Part shown: one piece after another, positions 5,170-5,781 of the stretch
How positions within the stretch are numbered: position 1 is the stretch's first letter
Layout: each line of letters starts with the position of its first letter
Assembly (NCBI GenBank): GCA_020445245.1
Contig: JAGRHB010000134.1
Coordinates: 1 to 5,781, forward strand
DNA from: Gammaproteobacteria bacterium
GTDB taxonomy: Bacteria; Pseudomonadota; Gammaproteobacteria; Chromatiales; Sedimenticolaceae
Reading direction: 5' to 3'
Length of the DNA: 5,781 nt
Made by a program: the position numbers and the translations under genes
Notes under the pieces: generated by a model
Told to the model about the DNA's origin: nothing
Databases searched by the model: none
The model's input: the letters and a program-made list of their open reading frames with translations, nothing else

Positions 5170-5781
5170 TCAGAAGAGTTCGACGTCACCCTCGCCCATG
5201 GATGCCTGGGCCACGGGCTTGCTGTCCGACGTCAACTCCGTGGCGATGTATTCATCCAACTCGGCCTGCATACTCTGCAGGGCGCGCACGAAGTCCTGCG
5301 GCGTGCGTGTCTCGGATTGCCGCAGGTCCGATAAACCGCCATGGATGCGGCTGATAAGTTCATGCACGCGATCGAGGTGGCGCTCGGCATAGGTTGCCAG
5401 CTGCCGCACGATGTCCTCGAACTGCAACGAGCGCACAGCATCACCGACCAGTGTGTTGACCTCACCGCTGATACCCGACACTTGATCCAGAGTCCCCTCG
5501 ACCGACTTGTTGAGTTCTGTCAGCCGATCGAGCATCGCATTGACGCGCGACTTGGCCTGGATCGCGAAGTTCATATCCTGTGACGCCAGCTTGGCGATAG
5601 CCTCGCGGGCACCATCGATGGCATGCATGGATTCGCCAATCACCGAGCGGATCTCTTCATTGAAGCGGTTCGACCGCTTGGACAGTTTGCGTACCTCGTC
5701 AGCCACCACGGCAAACCCGCGACCGGCCTCACCGGCACGAGCCGCCTCGATCGCCGCATTCAGCGCGAGCAGGTTGGTCTG
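5170..5781 (-). CDS. Methyl-accepting chemotaxis protein, C-terminal signalling part (partial)
   Basis: The frame is open to the right edge and ends at 5170, showing 203 residues. It begins at the conserved tip of the cytoplasmic hairpin ([18 protein letters not shown], then [15 protein letters not shown]), which in chemoreceptors contacts CheA and CheW. The returning helix continues as a long coiled coil with [23 protein letters not shown] (heptads at about residues 109-131 of the visible part) and a charged tail ending GEGDVELF. The sensing domain, membrane segments and HAMP are outside the window, so ligand and topology are unknown. The tail lacks the NWETF pentapeptide that tethers CheR/CheB in E. 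coli Tar/Tsr. It is the first gene of a probable unit with the STAS protein. The receptor assignment is secure; whether it serves flagellar chemotaxis or an alternative output such as c-di-GMP or biofilm control cannot be told. Confidence 0.95.
   Translation of the reverse strand, partial: QTNLLALNAAIEAARAGEAGRGFAVVADEVRKLSKRSNRFNEEIRSVIGESMHAIDGAREAIAKLASQDMNFAIQAKSRVNAMLDRLTELNKSVEGTLDQVSGISGEVNTLVGDAVRSLQFEDIVRQLATYAERHLDRVHELISRIHGGLSDLRQSETRTPQDFVRALQSMQAELDEYIATELTSDSKPVAQASMGEGDVELF

Overview
The window reads as a chromosomal segment of a GC-rich gammaproteobacterium. The evidence is the close match of YchF, the bifunctional mannose-1-phosphate guanylyltransferase/isomerase and AmtB to gammaproteobacterial family members, a tRNA with genomically encoded CCA, and an NtrC/sigma-54 style promoter. 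I cannot name the genus; purple-sulfur or related Chromatiales-type lineages are only a guess. Everything except the short fragment at the left edge lies on the minus strand. No mobile element, CRISPR array, phage gene or attachment site is visible.

Layout from left to right. 2-157 (+) is the C-terminal end of a DUF2189-like membrane protein. A perfect 11-bp hairpin (163-189) separates it from the convergent ammonium transporter gene amtB (209-1519, -). Upstream of amtB lies about 400 bp without protein genes but dense in signals: a sigma-54 promoter (1576-1591), two NtrC-type enhancer sites 31 bp apart (1655-1669 and 1686-1700), a strong intrinsic terminator (1701-1737) preceded by a three-way-junction RNA fold (1749-1807), and a second terminator with a 15-T tract (1874-1911) that ends a tRNA-Met(CAU) gene (1922-1998). 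The tRNA has its own near-consensus sigma-70 promoter with a GC-rich discriminator (2013-2042). Next come ychF (2054-3145, -), a manC/algA-type gene (3243-4685, -) with its own probable promoter, a single-domain STAS protein (4805-5107, -) and the C-terminal signalling part of a chemoreceptor (5170 to the window edge, -).

How the parts relate. amtB appears to be a nitrogen-controlled unit without an adjacent glnK. The tRNA and ychF are housekeeping genes. manC makes GDP-mannose for surface polysaccharide. The chemoreceptor and STAS protein probably form one transcription unit linking signal sensing to a partner-switching module. The most interesting unexplained item is the structured, terminator-ended RNA between the tRNA and the amtB enhancers. 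It looks like a small RNA or a riboregulatory leader, and I do not recognise its family. The rest of the window is largely ordinary.
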